A stretch of DNA of 64,000 bases, from NCBI RefSeq assembly GCF_003202405.1, contig NZ_QJHL01000002.1, positions 620,001-684,000 on the forward strand, read 5' to 3'. Position 1 is the first letter of the stretch, and each line of letters starts with the position of its first letter. The position numbers and the translations under genes are program-made. Under the pieces are notes generated by a model. It saw only the letters and a program-made list of their open reading frames with translations. It made no database searches and was not told the origin of the DNA. Positions 9,650 through 18,329 of the stretch are shown piece by piece. Origin of the DNA: Flavobacterium hydrophilum. GTDB taxonomy: Bacteria; Bacteroidota; Bacteroidia; Flavobacteriales; Flavobacteriaceae.

Positions 9650-11420
9650 AGTTTTTAATACCAACCATTACTTTAATTTGATAATTTTCAGGAGTTTTTT
9701 TGTTGTTTTCAATACTGCCATCTGCACTCAAATAAGTTAGTAAAATAGTATATTTTGAATTTTCAATTCGCTGCTCAATTTTTTTGCTTGCGTTATAATT
9801 GTTTTTAAAACGAGAAGTAGCATTGATGAAATCATTTATTTTTAAAGGGATAGTGTCTTGATTGATTATTAAATCCTGACCGTAATCTGTAGCTTTTGAT
9901 TTAATAGAATAATTAGTCTTATTAATAATTAAACAGTTTTTGCACTCGTACGGACTGTTTTTATATAAAACGATTATAAAATCATAACCGTGTATGTCAA
10001 CTATTTCATCAGTATCCTCATAGAAATAATAATTAAAAGAATCGTTAGCCTCATCTTTTCGGTCGTATTGAGATCGATATTCAAAACCTAAGCTTTCCAC
10101 AATTTTAGTTGACCCGGGATCTTTTTCTTTTTTGTAAAGAGCATCTAATTTTTTATGCGCATATGGAAGCATACTTTCAAAACCATAATTTCTATCTAAA
10201 AAGTGAACAATACTGCTCAATTCCTGTTCTTGTTCAAAAGTTAATTTTTTGCCGTCGTATTTTTGAAGATAATTTTCAAATCGGGATAATTGACTGTATT
10301 TTGAAACAGAATCAGCACTTTGCGGCCCCACAATAGAAAACAATCCTGCCAGGCACATGCTTATAGGTATGAATTTTATTTTTGGATGTTTTGAAATTAA
10401 AAAATAAGCCACAACAACTGTCAGCCAAATTGATAATAAGAAAACATAATATCGTTCGTGTGTAAATCCGTAAAGATTGATTCGGTAGAGAATCGCCCAA
10501 AATAATAATGCCAATAAAGGAATTAATAAGAAATAAAACCAGCGATTGAAAGTTCGCATCCACAAATTTCCGTTTTCATTTGCAATGGGATGAATCAGCA
10601 AAAAGGAAAGAATTCCGGTAATAGCAAATGCCAAAACAAGATAAGAAACCCAGCCGACTGGTAACGAAAATGTGATTAGAATTTTGGTTTCGTAACAAAT
10701 TAAAATAGCCAAATAAATACTTATTAATGGCAATAAAATATATTGTGTAAAATTTTTAAGTCCTTTTGGATAGTTTAAACGAAGTGGTAATTCTTTACTA
10801 TTGGTTTCAGGAACGCCGCTTAAAAAGAAAATAGTATTAAAAATTCCTGCAACGGTAAAAAATAAATACCCATAGATTTTACTGTCAAATTCAACTTTAA
10901 ATAATTGATCTACAGCTAATATTGCTAATGCTAACCCGCCGTAAAGAACAATGCTGTACAATCCGGAGGTAAGTATTCGTAAAAAAAGCTGTTTGTTAAA
11001 CTCCCAAAACTCCTCCTGATTATAGGCTTTTGGTGAAAATCCTGAAAACGAAACAAGTAAATGTAAGGCAAGACTGAGCACAAAAAACTGTTGTACTTCT
11101 ACTTCAGATATTCTAATGGCAAAATTAAATACAAACGTAATTAATAAAGGAGCAAACGCTAAACTGATAAGGTATTGTATGATATTGTTCTTTTGTTTAG
11201 CCGCAAAAAACAAACTTACAGACAGAAACCAGACCAGACATAATGAGCAGCTCATAATCGTTTTTTCATAAAACGCTCTGTGAGTGTTGTCGTAATTTAA
11301 ATCGATAAGAATAATAGCAGAAATGGTTCCAATGATAGCGGTTATGACTTCTAAAGGAAACCTTAGTATAGTTTTTTTCGTCGCATTCAGGACATTATGT
11401 AATGAAGGAAATTTGCTCAT
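9648..11420 (-). CDS. DUF4153 domain membrane protein
   Basis: 590 aa. Roughly the first 370 residues hold about a dozen hydrophobic helices (for example ITAIIGTISAIILIDL and WFYFLLIPLLALLFWAILY), matching the DUF4153 family of inner-membrane proteins. The last 200 residues are soluble and Lys/Tyr-rich and probably lie outside the bilayer. The gene is alone on its strand between the terminator at 9606-9649 and metK. The function of the family is not known. Confidence 0.85.
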   Translation of the reverse strand: MSKFPSLHNVLNATKKTILRFPLEVITAIIGTISAIILIDLNYDNTHRAFYEKTIMSCSLCLVWFLSVSLFFAAKQKNNIIQYLISLAFAPLLITFVFNFAIRISEVEVQQFFVLSLALHLLVSFSGFSPKAYNQEEFWEFNKQLFLRILTSGLYSIVLYGGLALAILAVDQLFKVEFDSKIYGYLFFTVAGIFNTIFFLSGVPETNSKELPLRLNYPKGLKNFTQYILLPLISIYLAILICYETKILITFSLPVGWVSYLVLAFAITGILSFLLIHPIANENGNLWMRTFNRWFYFLLIPLLALLFWAILYRINLYGFTHERYYVFLLSIWLTVVVAYFLISKHPKIKFIPISMCLAGLFSIVGPQSADSVSKYSQLSRFENYLQKYDGKKLTFEQEQELSSIVHFLDRNYGFESMLPYAHKKLDALYKKEKDPGSTKIVESLGFEYRSQYDRKDEANDSFNYYFYEDTDEIVDIHGYDFIIVLYKNSPYECKNCLIINKTNYSIKSKATDYGQDLIINQDTIPLKINDFINATSRFKNNYNASKKIEQRIENSKYTILLTYLSADGSIENNKKTPENYQIKVMVGIKN

Positions 11421-11474
11421 TTTTTAATCAGTTATTTTGTACTAAGAAAAGCAAATGCCTCCAAATAACCAAAT

Positions 11475-11511
11475 AAAAACCCCGAACTCTAAAGGAATAG
11501 ATTTCGGGGTA
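11475..11511 (-). terminator. Terminator downstream of metK
   Basis: Read on the minus strand: ACCCCGAA, a loop of about 16 nt, TTCGGGGT, then a T-rich tail. It lies about 45 nt beyond the metK stop codon. Confidence 0.75.
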
Positions 11512-11554
11512 AAATAAGTAAGATTAAAAAATATTAATCGTATATAGCTATGAA

Positions 11555-12805
11555 TTATAGTCCAAATGCAGTTTTTACCTGATCAACAAAATCAAGTTTT
11601 TCCCATGTAAACAACTCTACAGTAACTGTTTTTTCGTTTCCTCCGGGAGCAGAAAAAGTTTTAGTTACAGTTTCCGGTTTACGTCCCATGTGTCCGTAAG
11701 CAGCAGTTTCACTGTAGATTGGGTTTCTTAATTTTAATCTTTGCTCAATAAAGTAAGGACGCATATCAAAAATAGCTTCTACTTTTTTAGCGATTTCACC
11801 GTTAGTTAAGTTTACTTTTGAAGTTCCGTAAGTTTCAATAAAAATCCCCATTGGCTCAGCAACTCCAATTGCGTAAGAAACCTGAACTAAAATTTCGTCC
11901 GCAACACCTGCAGCAACTAAGTTTTTAGCGATATGACGCGTTGCATAAGCAGCACTTCTGTCTACTTTACTTGGATCTTTACCAGAGAATGCACCACCAC
12001 CGTGAGCACCTTTTCCACCGTAAGTATCAACAATAATTTTTCTTCCTGTTAAACCAGTATCTCCATGAGGCCCTCCAATTACGAATTTTCCTGTTGGGTT
12101 GATATGGTAGTTGATTTTATCGTTGAATAAATGAGCGTGAGCTGGATTTTTAGCGATAATTCGTGGAATCAAAATCTCAACAATGTCTTTTTTGATTTTA
12201 GCCAGCATCGTAGCTTCTTCATCAAAATCATCGTGTTGAGTCGAGATTACAATCGCATCAATACGAGTTGGTTTGTTATCATCACTGTATTCTAAAGTAA
12301 CCTGAGATTTTGCATCCGGACGTAAATACGTGATTTCTTTGTTTTCACGTCTTAAAATCGCTAACTCCTGCAATAATTTATGAGATAAATCAAGAGCCAA
12401 AGGCATGTAGTTGTCAGTTTCGTTAGTTGCGTAACCAAACATCATTCCCTGGTCACCTGCTCCTTGTTCTTCTGGTTTAGCTCTGTCAACACCTTGGTTA
12501 ATATCTGCAGATTGTTCGTGAATTGCTGATAAAATTCCACAAGAATTCGCTTCAAACATATATTCACTTTTAGTATAACCTATTTTACGGATTACCTCAC
12601 GTGCAATATTTTGTACATCAAGATACGTATTTGATTTTACTTCTCCGGCCAAAATTACCTGACCAGTTGTAACTAAAGTTTCACATGCTACTTTTGAGTC
12701 AGCATCAAATGCCAAAAAGTTGTCAATTAATGCATCCGAAATTTGATCTGCAACTTTATCCGGATGTCCTTCACTCACAGATTCTGACGTAAATAAATAA
12801 GCCAT
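11555..12805 (-). CDS. metK: S-adenosylmethionine synthetase
   Basis: 416 aa, close to the usual length with a small extension. It makes SAM from methionine and ATP in the cytoplasm. Landmarks are [15 protein letters not shown] near residues 8-22 (ATP/Mg binding), [10 protein letters not shown] (about 117-126), [21 protein letters not shown] with [20 protein letters not shown] (the active-site and potassium-binding region), and GRKPE near the C-terminus. It sits next to the methionine gene cluster but on the opposite strand, with its own promoter and a structured leader of about 170 nt. Confidence 0.98.
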   Translation of the reverse strand: MAYLFTSESVSEGHPDKVADQISDALIDNFLAFDADSKVACETLVTTGQVILAGEVKSNTYLDVQNIAREVIRKIGYTKSEYMFEANSCGILSAIHEQSADINQGVDRAKPEEQGAGDQGMMFGYATNETDNYMPLALDLSHKLLQELAILRRENKEITYLRPDAKSQVTLEYSDDNKPTRIDAIVISTQHDDFDEEATMLAKIKKDIVEILIPRIIAKNPAHAHLFNDKINYHINPTGKFVIGGPHGDTGLTGRKIIVDTYGGKGAHGGGAFSGKDPSKVDRSAAYATRHIAKNLVAAGVADEILVQVSYAIGVAEPMGIFIETYGTSKVNLTNGEIAKKVEAIFDMRPYFIEQRLKLRNPIYSETAAYGHMGRKPETVTKTFSAPGGNEKTVTVELFTWEKLDFVDQVKTAFGL

Positions 12806-12976
12806 AATAATGTATTAAATTAAAATTAAGCGAGAAAATAATTGCTGAAAATGGCTAAAGAAGAGTTTCTGCTTTAGCATTTTTTACTGCCGAAATCAAT
12901 TTTTCAGCATTCATAATGAATCATTTCATTATGAAGAGGTTGCAATCAGTTCAAATTTTTCCTCTGTATTCGGGTG
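12806..12976 (-). other. Structured metK 5' leader with a possible 19-codon ORF
   Basis: On the minus strand the leader holds a perfect 10-bp inverted repeat (TTCATAATGA with TCATTATGAA, near 12911-12936), a GCTAAAG/CTTTAGC pair (12854-12879) and a GCTGAAAA/TTTTCAGC pair flanking it. An ATG at 12914-12912 opens a 19-codon frame ending AETLL at 12855. The same five residues end the leader peptide at 13148. There is no U-tract after the hairpins, so this is not an obvious terminator. It does not match a SAM riboswitch I know. Regulatory role is inferred only. Confidence 0.3.
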
Positions 12977-13006
12977 CAAAAGTACAAAACCATTTTGATT
13001 TGCAAA
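12977..13006 (-). promoter_or_regulatory. metK promoter
   Basis: TACTTTTG on the minus strand (12984-12977) matches TAnnTTTG exactly, with TTTG 18 nt upstream (13006-13003). It implies a metK leader of about 165 nt. Confidence 0.55.
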
Positions 13007-13093
13007 TTAAACTTCAGCTTTTTTATTTTTATAAAGAAAAATTTAACATAATATACTATTTTGATAGGGTAATAGAAATTAATTTGCTTTTTA

Positions 13094-13125
13094 TTTGGCT
13101 GATTTAAAAATTGTTCGCACATTTG
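13094..13125 (+). promoter_or_regulatory. Promoter of leader peptide 1 and the TonB receptor
   Basis: TTTG (13094-13097), exactly 20 nt, then CACATTTG (13118-13125). The box is preceded by TTCG, and the 12-mer TTCGCACATTTG differs at one base from the equivalent in the promoter at 18274-18305, suggesting shared control. Confidence 0.55.
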
Positions 13126-13147
13126 CACTATCAAATAACAGAAAAAA

Positions 13148-13213
13148 ATGAAATTAACAGTTTGCAATATGTCTTGTATGATGCCGGAGCCTTCCGCAGA
13201 GACGCTATTGTAG
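13148..13213 (+). CDS. Leader peptide 1 (21 aa, Cys/Met-rich)
   Basis: A 21-codon ORF starting about 15 nt after the predicted transcription start, reading MKLTVCNMSCMM then PEPSAETLL. Cys codons are at 13163 and 13175 and Met codons at 13169, 13178 and 13181. The ORF ends just before an intrinsic terminator, and codons 17-18 (GCAGAG, 13196-13201) repeat the 3' arm of that terminator. This is the layout of a ribosome-mediated attenuator: stalling on scarce Cys or Met charging would free the upstream arm to form an antiterminator. The peptide probably has no role of its own. Confidence 0.65.
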   Translation: MKLTVCNMSCMMPEPSAETLL

Positions 13214-13236
13214 TTAATTTTCAACACATAACATAG

Positions 13237-13266
13237 AACCTCTGCAGACCGCAGAGGTTTTTTTTT
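13237..13266 (+). terminator. Attenuator terminator 1 with competing antiterminator arm
   Basis: A 9-bp perfect stem, AACCTCTGC with GCAGAGGTT, a 5-nt loop and eight or more T residues. The 5' arm CTCTGC (13240-13245) can instead pair with GCAGAG at 13196-13201 inside leader ORF 1, so the two structures exclude each other. The TonB receptor gene begins 55 nt downstream. Confidence 0.75.
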
Positions 13267-13321
13267 ATCCAAAAAAATTGAATCCTTTTTAAGCCAAAAC
13301 ATTAATTAATCAGAAAAAGCA

Positions 13322-16168
13322 ATGAAAAAAAATGTAATAATCGTTTTAAGTTTTTTGACATTTTCAGGTATTTATGCTCAGGAAAATAAAACTGAGCAAG
13401 ATACTCTAAAGAATAATGAATTATCAGAAGTTACCATTGTAGGATCCAGAAGTAAAAACCGGGTAAAAACAGATGTGCCGGTTCCGGTTGATGTTTTTAA
13501 TATCTCTGAAATAACAAAAGGAGCCCCTCAAACCAATATCACCCAAATTTTAAATTACGTTGCGCCATCTTTTACCAGTAATGCAACTTCTACTGCTGAT
13601 GCTACAGATCACGTCGATCCGGCACAATTAAGAGGCTTAGGACCTGATCAGGTTTTAATTTTAGTAAATGGTAAACGCAGACATACAAGTGCTTTGGTAA
13701 ACATAAACGGATCACCTGGAAGAGGATCTGTTGGTACGGATTTAAATGCAATTCCGTCTTTTGCTATCGAAAGAATCGAAGTTTTAAGAGATGGTGCAGC
13801 AGCGCAATACGGTTCTGATGCAATTGCGGGAGTTATCAATATTGTATTAAAAAAGAATGCAAATTATATTTCAGGAAACATTCAATACGGAGCTAATTTA
13901 TCTTCCGGCTCAAATAATTTTAAAGGTGGAGCCGATGGAGAAACACTACAGGTAGATTTGAATTACGGAACTTCTTTGGGTAAAGAAGGAAGTTTTTTAA
14001 ATGTCACCGGTAGTGCTTTAACAAGACAGGCAACAAGCAGGGCAGGAATTAGAAGTAACGGTATTTTTAACGCATACAATGCTGTTGAAAACAGAGCAGC
14101 GCAAAATGGGGTTCAAATAAATTCACTATTTAGTAATATCAATAACACTCCAAATTCGGCACAAATTATTAGTTCGTTGCAACAGTATGCGCCACAAGTA
14201 AGTTATTTTACACCTGCACAGCAAAATGCTATTGCATCTGCAACAACAATCACACAATTGCAGACAGCATTGAATTTTGATGTAACTAATAATGAATTAG
14301 CCTATAGAGGTCAGGAAAGACGTAACTATAATATGAGTGTAGGTCAGTCAGAATTGGCTTCCGGACAGGTATATTATAATGCCAAATATCCTTTAACAGA
14401 AACTACAGCTCTATATTCTTTTGGAGGGCTATCATATAGAAACGGTCAATCTTATGCTTTTAACAGGCTTCCAAATGGTTCCGGAACTTTCACACAAGTG
14501 TATGAAAACGGATTTTTACCTGAAATTGAATCCAAGATTTTAGATGCTTCTGCCGCACTGGGTCTTACAACAGAATTGTTTGGTTTTGATACCGATATCA
14601 GTTCAAACCTCGGAACAAATTCTTTTCAATATGATGTTAATAATACAATCAATGCCACTTTAGGAGTAAACACTCCATCTAGCTTTGATGCCGGAAAAGT
14701 ATCTTTTTTACAAAGTACGACCAATTTGGATTTTAGTAGAAAATATGATGTTCTTGCTGGATTGAATGTCGCCTTTGGAGGAGAATTCAGATATGAAAAC
14801 TACCAGATTAAAGAAGGTGAAGAAGCTTCTTATGGTTTGTATGATACAAATGGAGATTTAGTCTCAGGGGTTTTACCTGGCAATTCACCATTAATTGTAA
14901 CAGACTTTTTTGGAAACAAACGTGGTGCCGGAGCGCAGGGATTCTCAGGATTTCAGCCTTCAGATGCTAAAGAAAAAGATCGAAAAAGTGTTGCTGCTTA
15001 CATAGATTTAGAATTAAATCCTACCGAAAACTGGCTTTTAAACGGGGCTGCACGTTATGAAAATTATTCTGATTTTGGTAATACAGTTACTTTCAAGCTG
15101 GCTTCTCTTTTAAAATTAAACGATAATATTAATTGGCGAATTTCCGGGCAAACGGGTTTTAGAGCGCCATCGTTGCAGCAAAAATATTTTGAAGCAAGTT
15201 CTACTCAGTTTATTAATGGTCAGCCATTTCAGGTTGGGTATTTTACAAATGATTCTCAGGCGGCAAAAAGTATTGGTGTAGAAAGCTTAAAGCCGGAAAC
15301 TTCTAAAAGTATTAGTACAGGATTTACATTTAAAATTCCGGATGCCAACATAACCATTGCAACAGACGCTTATTTTACAAGAATCAATGACAGAATAGTT
15401 TTAACCGGACAATATGCAAGGCCAACAGATGCGCAGATAGCAGCTGCAACATCTCCGGGACAAGCAGAAGCATTGACATTGTTTCAGGAAGCGTTTGATT
15501 TGAAAGGGGTAGAAAGAGCTTCGTTCTGGACAAACGGAATTAACTCAGAAACAAAAGGGATAGATTTGGTGATTTCTCAAAAATACAATGTTATCCCTGA
15601 TTTCACGATTACAAATGACTTTGCTTTAAGTTATAATGAAACAAAAAGAGTAGGTGGTTTGAATGTTCCTCAATCTATTGTTGACGCTGGTGGAGATCCT
15701 TATATATATTCATTTTTTCCGGAGTCAAGCCGAATTTATTTAGAAGAAGCGATTCCTAAACTAAAAGCCAATTTATTGACAACCTTCAATATTAAGAAAC
15801 TGGATATTTATTTAAGAAACACTTATTTTGGAAGTGTTACAGATCCGGGAGCAACCGACGTAAATTTAGATGGGTTTTCTTCAGTGTATGAACATCCTGA
15901 ATACAGTGCAAAAATAGTAACTGATCTATCTTTTGGATATCAGGTTAATGAAAAATTTAGACTGACACTTGGAGTTAATAATATAGGGGATGTTTATCCA
16001 GACAGAAATAATCCTGCAACTCCGGCATTTACCAATACAACTCCAACTTTATCTCCTGCTCCAAGTACAGATTTGAGTAATGCAAATCAGTTTGCTTATT
16101 CCAGAGCAGTCTCACAATTTGGATTAAACGGTCGATTTGGTTTTGCGCGTTTGAGTTTTAAATTTTAA
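13322..16168 (+). CDS. TonB-dependent outer-membrane receptor under predicted Cys/Met attenuation
   Basis: 948 aa. A signal peptide (1-19, ending IYAQ) precedes a plug domain (about 50-170) with RGLGPDQVLILVNGKRRHTS and RIEVLRDGAAAQYGSDAI, then a long 22-strand-type barrel ending RFGFARLSFKF, with the terminal Phe needed for barrel insertion. There is no SusC-type N-terminal domain and no SusD partner. The plug motif is shared by a broad receptor family with many ligands. Because the gene follows leader peptide 1 and its attenuator, and lies between metK and the sulfhydrylase, I infer that it imports a sulfur-containing nutrient; the sequence alone does not show the ligand. Confidence 0.9.
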   Translation: MKKNVIIVLSFLTFSGIYAQENKTEQDTLKNNELSEVTIVGSRSKNRVKTDVPVPVDVFNISEITKGAPQTNITQILNYVAPSFTSNATSTADATDHVDPAQLRGLGPDQVLILVNGKRRHTSALVNINGSPGRGSVGTDLNAIPSFAIERIEVLRDGAAAQYGSDAIAGVINIVLKKNANYISGNIQYGANLSSGSNNFKGGADGETLQVDLNYGTSLGKEGSFLNVTGSALTRQATSRAGIRSNGIFNAYNAVENRAAQNGVQINSLFSNINNTPNSAQIISSLQQYAPQVSYFTPAQQNAIASATTITQLQTALNFDVTNNELAYRGQERRNYNMSVGQSELASGQVYYNAKYPLTETTALYSFGGLSYRNGQSYAFNRLPNGSGTFTQVYENGFLPEIESKILDASAALGLTTELFGFDTDISSNLGTNSFQYDVNNTINATLGVNTPSSFDAGKVSFLQSTTNLDFSRKYDVLAGLNVAFGGEFRYENYQIKEGEEASYGLYDTNGDLVSGVLPGNSPLIVTDFFGNKRGAGAQGFSGFQPSDAKEKDRKSVAAYIDLELNPTENWLLNGAARYENYSDFGNTVTFKLASLLKLNDNINWRISGQTGFRAPSLQQKYFEASSTQFINGQPFQVGYFTNDSQAAKSIGVESLKPETSKSISTGFTFKIPDANITIATDAYFTRINDRIVLTGQYARPTDAQIAAATSPGQAEALTLFQEAFDLKGVERASFWTNGINSETKGIDLVISQKYNVIPDFTITNDFALSYNETKRVGGLNVPQSIVDAGGDPYIYSFFPESSRIYLEEAIPKLKANLLTTFNIKKLDIYLRNTYFGSVTDPGATDVNLDGFSSVYEHPEYSAKIVTDLSFGYQVNEKFRLTLGVNNIGDVYPDRNNPATPAFTNTTPTLSPAPSTDLSNANQFAYSRAVSQFGLNGRFGFARLSFKF

Positions 16169-16206
16169 TAAAAAGATAAAAAACAAGACATTAGAAATCC
16201 ATAAAT

Positions 16207-16234
16207 AAAAAACTTATGTTAAATGTTGTTTTTT
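16207..16234 (+). terminator. Weak possible terminator after the TonB receptor
   Basis: AAAAAAC pairs with GTTTTTT across a 14-nt loop about 40 nt after the receptor stop codon. The stem is nearly all A-T, so it is doubtful. Confidence 0.3.
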
Positions 16235-16236
16235 GA

Positions 16237-16268
16237 TTTGGTAGTTTGAAAAATACATTATATATTTA
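16237..16268 (+). promoter_or_regulatory. Promoter of leader peptide 2
   Basis: TTTG (16237-16240), exactly 20 nt, then TATATTTA (16261-16268). Like the other two leader promoters, the -33 box is followed by G. Confidence 0.5.
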
Positions 16269-16311
16269 CTCTATAGAATTAATAGAATATAAAAATACAA
16301 ATTTTAAAGAA

Positions 16312-16389
16312 ATGAAAACAGTAGCAAATAAAATGATGATATGTTGTAAGATGCCGATGTGCATCCCAAATTGCTGCTGCCGAAAGTAA
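16312..16389 (+). CDS. Leader peptide 2 (25 aa, six Cys and five Met)
   Basis: A 25-codon ORF too short for routine annotation. After MKTVANK it reads MMICCKMPMCIPNCCCRK, so 11 of 25 residues are Cys or Met, including a Cys-Cys-Cys run just before the stop. Such a bias is very unlikely by chance and sits exactly where an amino-acid-sensing leader is expected: after a promoter and before an intrinsic terminator, in front of an O-acetylhomoserine sulfhydrylase gene. CCGAAAG at its last codons (16380-16386) repeats part of the terminator 3' arm. Predicted to sense cysteinyl- and/or methionyl-tRNA charging. Confidence 0.8.
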   Translation: MKTVANKMMICCKMPMCIPNCCCRK

Positions 16390-16420
16390 AGATAAATCTT
16401 TTGTTATAGTTCCTGACTAT

Positions 16421-16455
16421 AGCCCTTTTGGTAGCCATCCGAAAGGGCTTTTTTT
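16421..16455 (+). terminator. Attenuator terminator 2 with competing antiterminator arm
   Basis: Stem AGCCCTTT with AAAGGGCT, with a small inner TGG/CCA pairing, followed by seven T residues. CTTTTGG (16425-16431) can instead pair over 7 bp (one G-U) with CCGAAAG at 16380-16386, which overlaps the end of leader ORF 2. Confidence 0.8.
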
Positions 16456-16479
16456 ATTTCATTAATTAAAATTAAAATC

Positions 16480-16650
16480 ATGAAAACCATATATAAAATC
16501 TTAAAGTCAATTAACCCGAAAAATATCTTTGGAATAATTCAAAATCAAAAAACAAACTTCAGTTTGCAAAAAGGTAAATTATATTCTGAAGAGACAAACT
16601 CATTGCTTACCCATATGTATTCCGCTGAAAATGGAAACCTTTTTATTTAA
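16480..16650 (+). CDS. Small protein of unknown function (56 aa), MYSxENxxLFI type
   Basis: 56 codons from an ATG 24 nt after attenuator terminator 2 to a TAA 62 nt before the sulfhydrylase gene. The N-terminal half is basic (KILKSINPKNIFG). The C-terminus, SLLTHMYSAENGNLFI, matches that of the 68-aa protein at 18724-18930 (SLLFLMYSKENETLFI). Both end at LFI and both follow a Cys/Met attenuator, so they are paralogues rather than chance ORFs. No signal peptide or known domain is visible. It is probably co-transcribed with the sulfhydrylase gene. Confidence 0.7.
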   Translation: MKTIYKILKSINPKNIFGIIQNQKTNFSLQKGKLYSEETNSLLTHMYSAENGNLFI

Positions 16651-16712
16651 AAGAAACAATTCAAAAAATCAATTCAATAACGATATTAATAATATTTAAA
16701 AATTAAGAAATC

Positions 16713-18020
16713 ATGAGCGCACAAAAATTTGCAACAAACGCACTACACGCAGGACACGATGTAACTAAAAACGGTGGAACGAGAGCAGTACCAATTTATC
16801 AATCGTCATCGTATGTTTTTAATAATTCAGATCATGCCGCCAATTTATTTGGTTTGGTCGAAGCCGGATTTATTTACACAAGATTAAACAACCCGACTAA
16901 TGATGTATTAGAACAAAGGCTTGCTTCGCTTGAAGGCGGAATTGCAGCAGTTGTAACAGCTTCAGGAGCAGCAGCAATTTCTACAACTTTATTGACTTTG
17001 CTAAAAGCCGGAGATCATATTGTCGCGTCTAATAGTTTATATGGAGGTACCTATAATTTATTAAAAGTGACTTTGCCTCGTTTAGGAATTACAACCACTT
17101 TTGTAGATCCTTCAAAAGCAGAAAACTTTACAAAAGCGGCAAAAGAAAATACCAGAGCCTTTTTTGTAGAATCACTTGGGAATCCGAAATTAGATGTGCT
17201 GGATTTAAAAGCGATTTCAGCGGAAGCCAAAAACTTTAAAGTACCATTTATTGTAGATAATACTGTAGCAACTCCTTATTTGTTGAATCCAATCGAACAT
17301 GGGGCAAACATTGTAATTCATTCACTGACTAAATACCTTTCAGGAAACGGAACTTCATTAGGTGGTGTTATTATTGATGCCGGAACTTTTGACTGGTCTA
17401 ACGGAAAATTTCCTGAATTTACAGAACCTTCTCTGGGGTATCACGGTTTGATTTATTATGAAGCGCTTGGAAATGCAGCCTTTATCGCAAAAGCAAGAAT
17501 TGAAGGCTTGCGTGATTTTGGGGCAGCATTGAGTCCATTTAATGCTTTTCAGATTATTCAGGGATTGGAAACCTTGCCAATCCGCATTAAAAAGCACAGC
17601 GAAAATGCGTTGGCTTTAGCTGAATGGTTAGAGAAACAAGACCAGGTGGTTTGGGTAAATTATCCGGGATTGAAATCAAATAAATATTATGATTTAGCTC
17701 AGGAATATCTGCCAGAAGGTCAAAGCGGGGTTATTACTTTTGGTTTACAGGGAGGTTACGAAGCAGCCAAACAAGTTGTTGATGAAACGAAGTTATTCTC
17801 ACTTTTAGCAAATATTGGAGATACCAAATCACTTATTATTCATCCTGCCAGTACAACGCATCAGCAATTAACTGATGAGGAGCAGCTTGAAACAGGTGTT
17901 TCAAAAGATTTAATTCGTCTATCTGTAGGGATTGAAGATATTGAAGATTTAATTGAAGATTTGAGAACAGTTTTTAGCAGTGTTTCAAAATCGCACAACA
18001 CGGTATTTAATAAAAATTAA
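16713..18020 (+). CDS. metY: O-acetylhomoserine aminocarboxypropyltransferase (O-acetylhomoserine sulfhydrylase)
   Basis: 435 aa, a Cys/Met-metabolism PLP enzyme of fold type I. It joins sulfide (or methanethiol) to O-acetylhomoserine to give homocysteine (or methionine). Visible family marks are YTRLNNPTNDVLEQRLASLE (about 50-70), TASGAAAI, VDNTVATPYLL and the PLP-binding SLTKYLSGNGTSLGG with Lys207. The length of about 430 aa fits MetY rather than the shorter MetB/MetZ enzymes. It is preceded by leader peptide 2, its attenuator and the 56-aa gene, and followed by a strong terminator, so the unit should respond to Cys/Met supply. Confidence 0.93.
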   Translation: MSAQKFATNALHAGHDVTKNGGTRAVPIYQSSSYVFNNSDHAANLFGLVEAGFIYTRLNNPTNDVLEQRLASLEGGIAAVVTASGAAAISTTLLTLLKAGDHIVASNSLYGGTYNLLKVTLPRLGITTTFVDPSKAENFTKAAKENTRAFFVESLGNPKLDVLDLKAISAEAKNFKVPFIVDNTVATPYLLNPIEHGANIVIHSLTKYLSGNGTSLGGVIIDAGTFDWSNGKFPEFTEPSLGYHGLIYYEALGNAAFIAKARIEGLRDFGAALSPFNAFQIIQGLETLPIRIKKHSENALALAEWLEKQDQVVWVNYPGLKSNKYYDLAQEYLPEGQSGVITFGLQGGYEAAKQVVDETKLFSLLANIGDTKSLIIHPASTTHQQLTDEEQLETGVSKDLIRLSVGIEDIEDLIEDLRTVFSSVSKSHNTVFNKN

Positions 18021-18048
18021 GGTTTTTTTGTTTTTTGTTAGAAAATTG

Positions 18049-18086
18049 CCTTTAGTAATTGGATTTACTAAAGGTGATTTTTTTTT
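18049..18086 (+). terminator. Terminator of the metY unit
   Basis: A 10-bp perfect stem, CCTTTAGTAA with TTACTAAAGG, around a 6-nt loop, with a run of T residues directly after it. Confidence 0.85.
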
Positions 18087-18273
18087 GAATCAAATTTGGA
18101 TTAAAAATAATTCAAGTGATTGATTTGTAATATGTTCTTTGAAAAACTGATTTATGAAGAGCTAAATATTGAGGAGAATTAGTAAGTTTTAACCTTTATT
18201 TCAAACGCTGTAATTTTTGTAAGATGTTTTTAAAGTTAAATTATTGTTTTTTTATTGATTTTGTGCGTTTATA

Positions 18274-18305
18274 TTTGGTAAATTAAAAAAAACTTCGCAT
18301 ATTTG
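18274..18305 (+). promoter_or_regulatory. Promoter of leader peptides 3 and 4
   Basis: TTTG (18274-18277), exactly 20 nt, then CATATTTG (18298-18305), preceded by TTCG as in the promoter at 13094-13125. No second promoter was seen between leaders 3 and 4. Confidence 0.55.
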
Positions 18306-18329
18306 TTAAACCCAAAAACTACGAAAGAT

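Noticed and set aside
12806..12976. A SAM riboswitch in front of metK
   Set aside because: None of the S-box motifs present in the other two riboswitches (GAGGGA, ATGAA, TTAGCAACC, AAGGTGCT) occurs in this leader.
12946..13302. A 118-codon minus-strand ORF spanning the metK promoter and leader peptide 1
   Set aside because: It covers two promoters, a leader ORF and a terminator on the other strand, has no coding-like composition, and matches no family.
16312..16389. Leader peptide 2 as a metal-binding or toxin-like Cys-rich peptide
   Set aside because: The position between promoter and terminator, the competing arm at its stop codon and the parallel with leaders 1 and 4 fit attenuation better, although a second role cannot be excluded.
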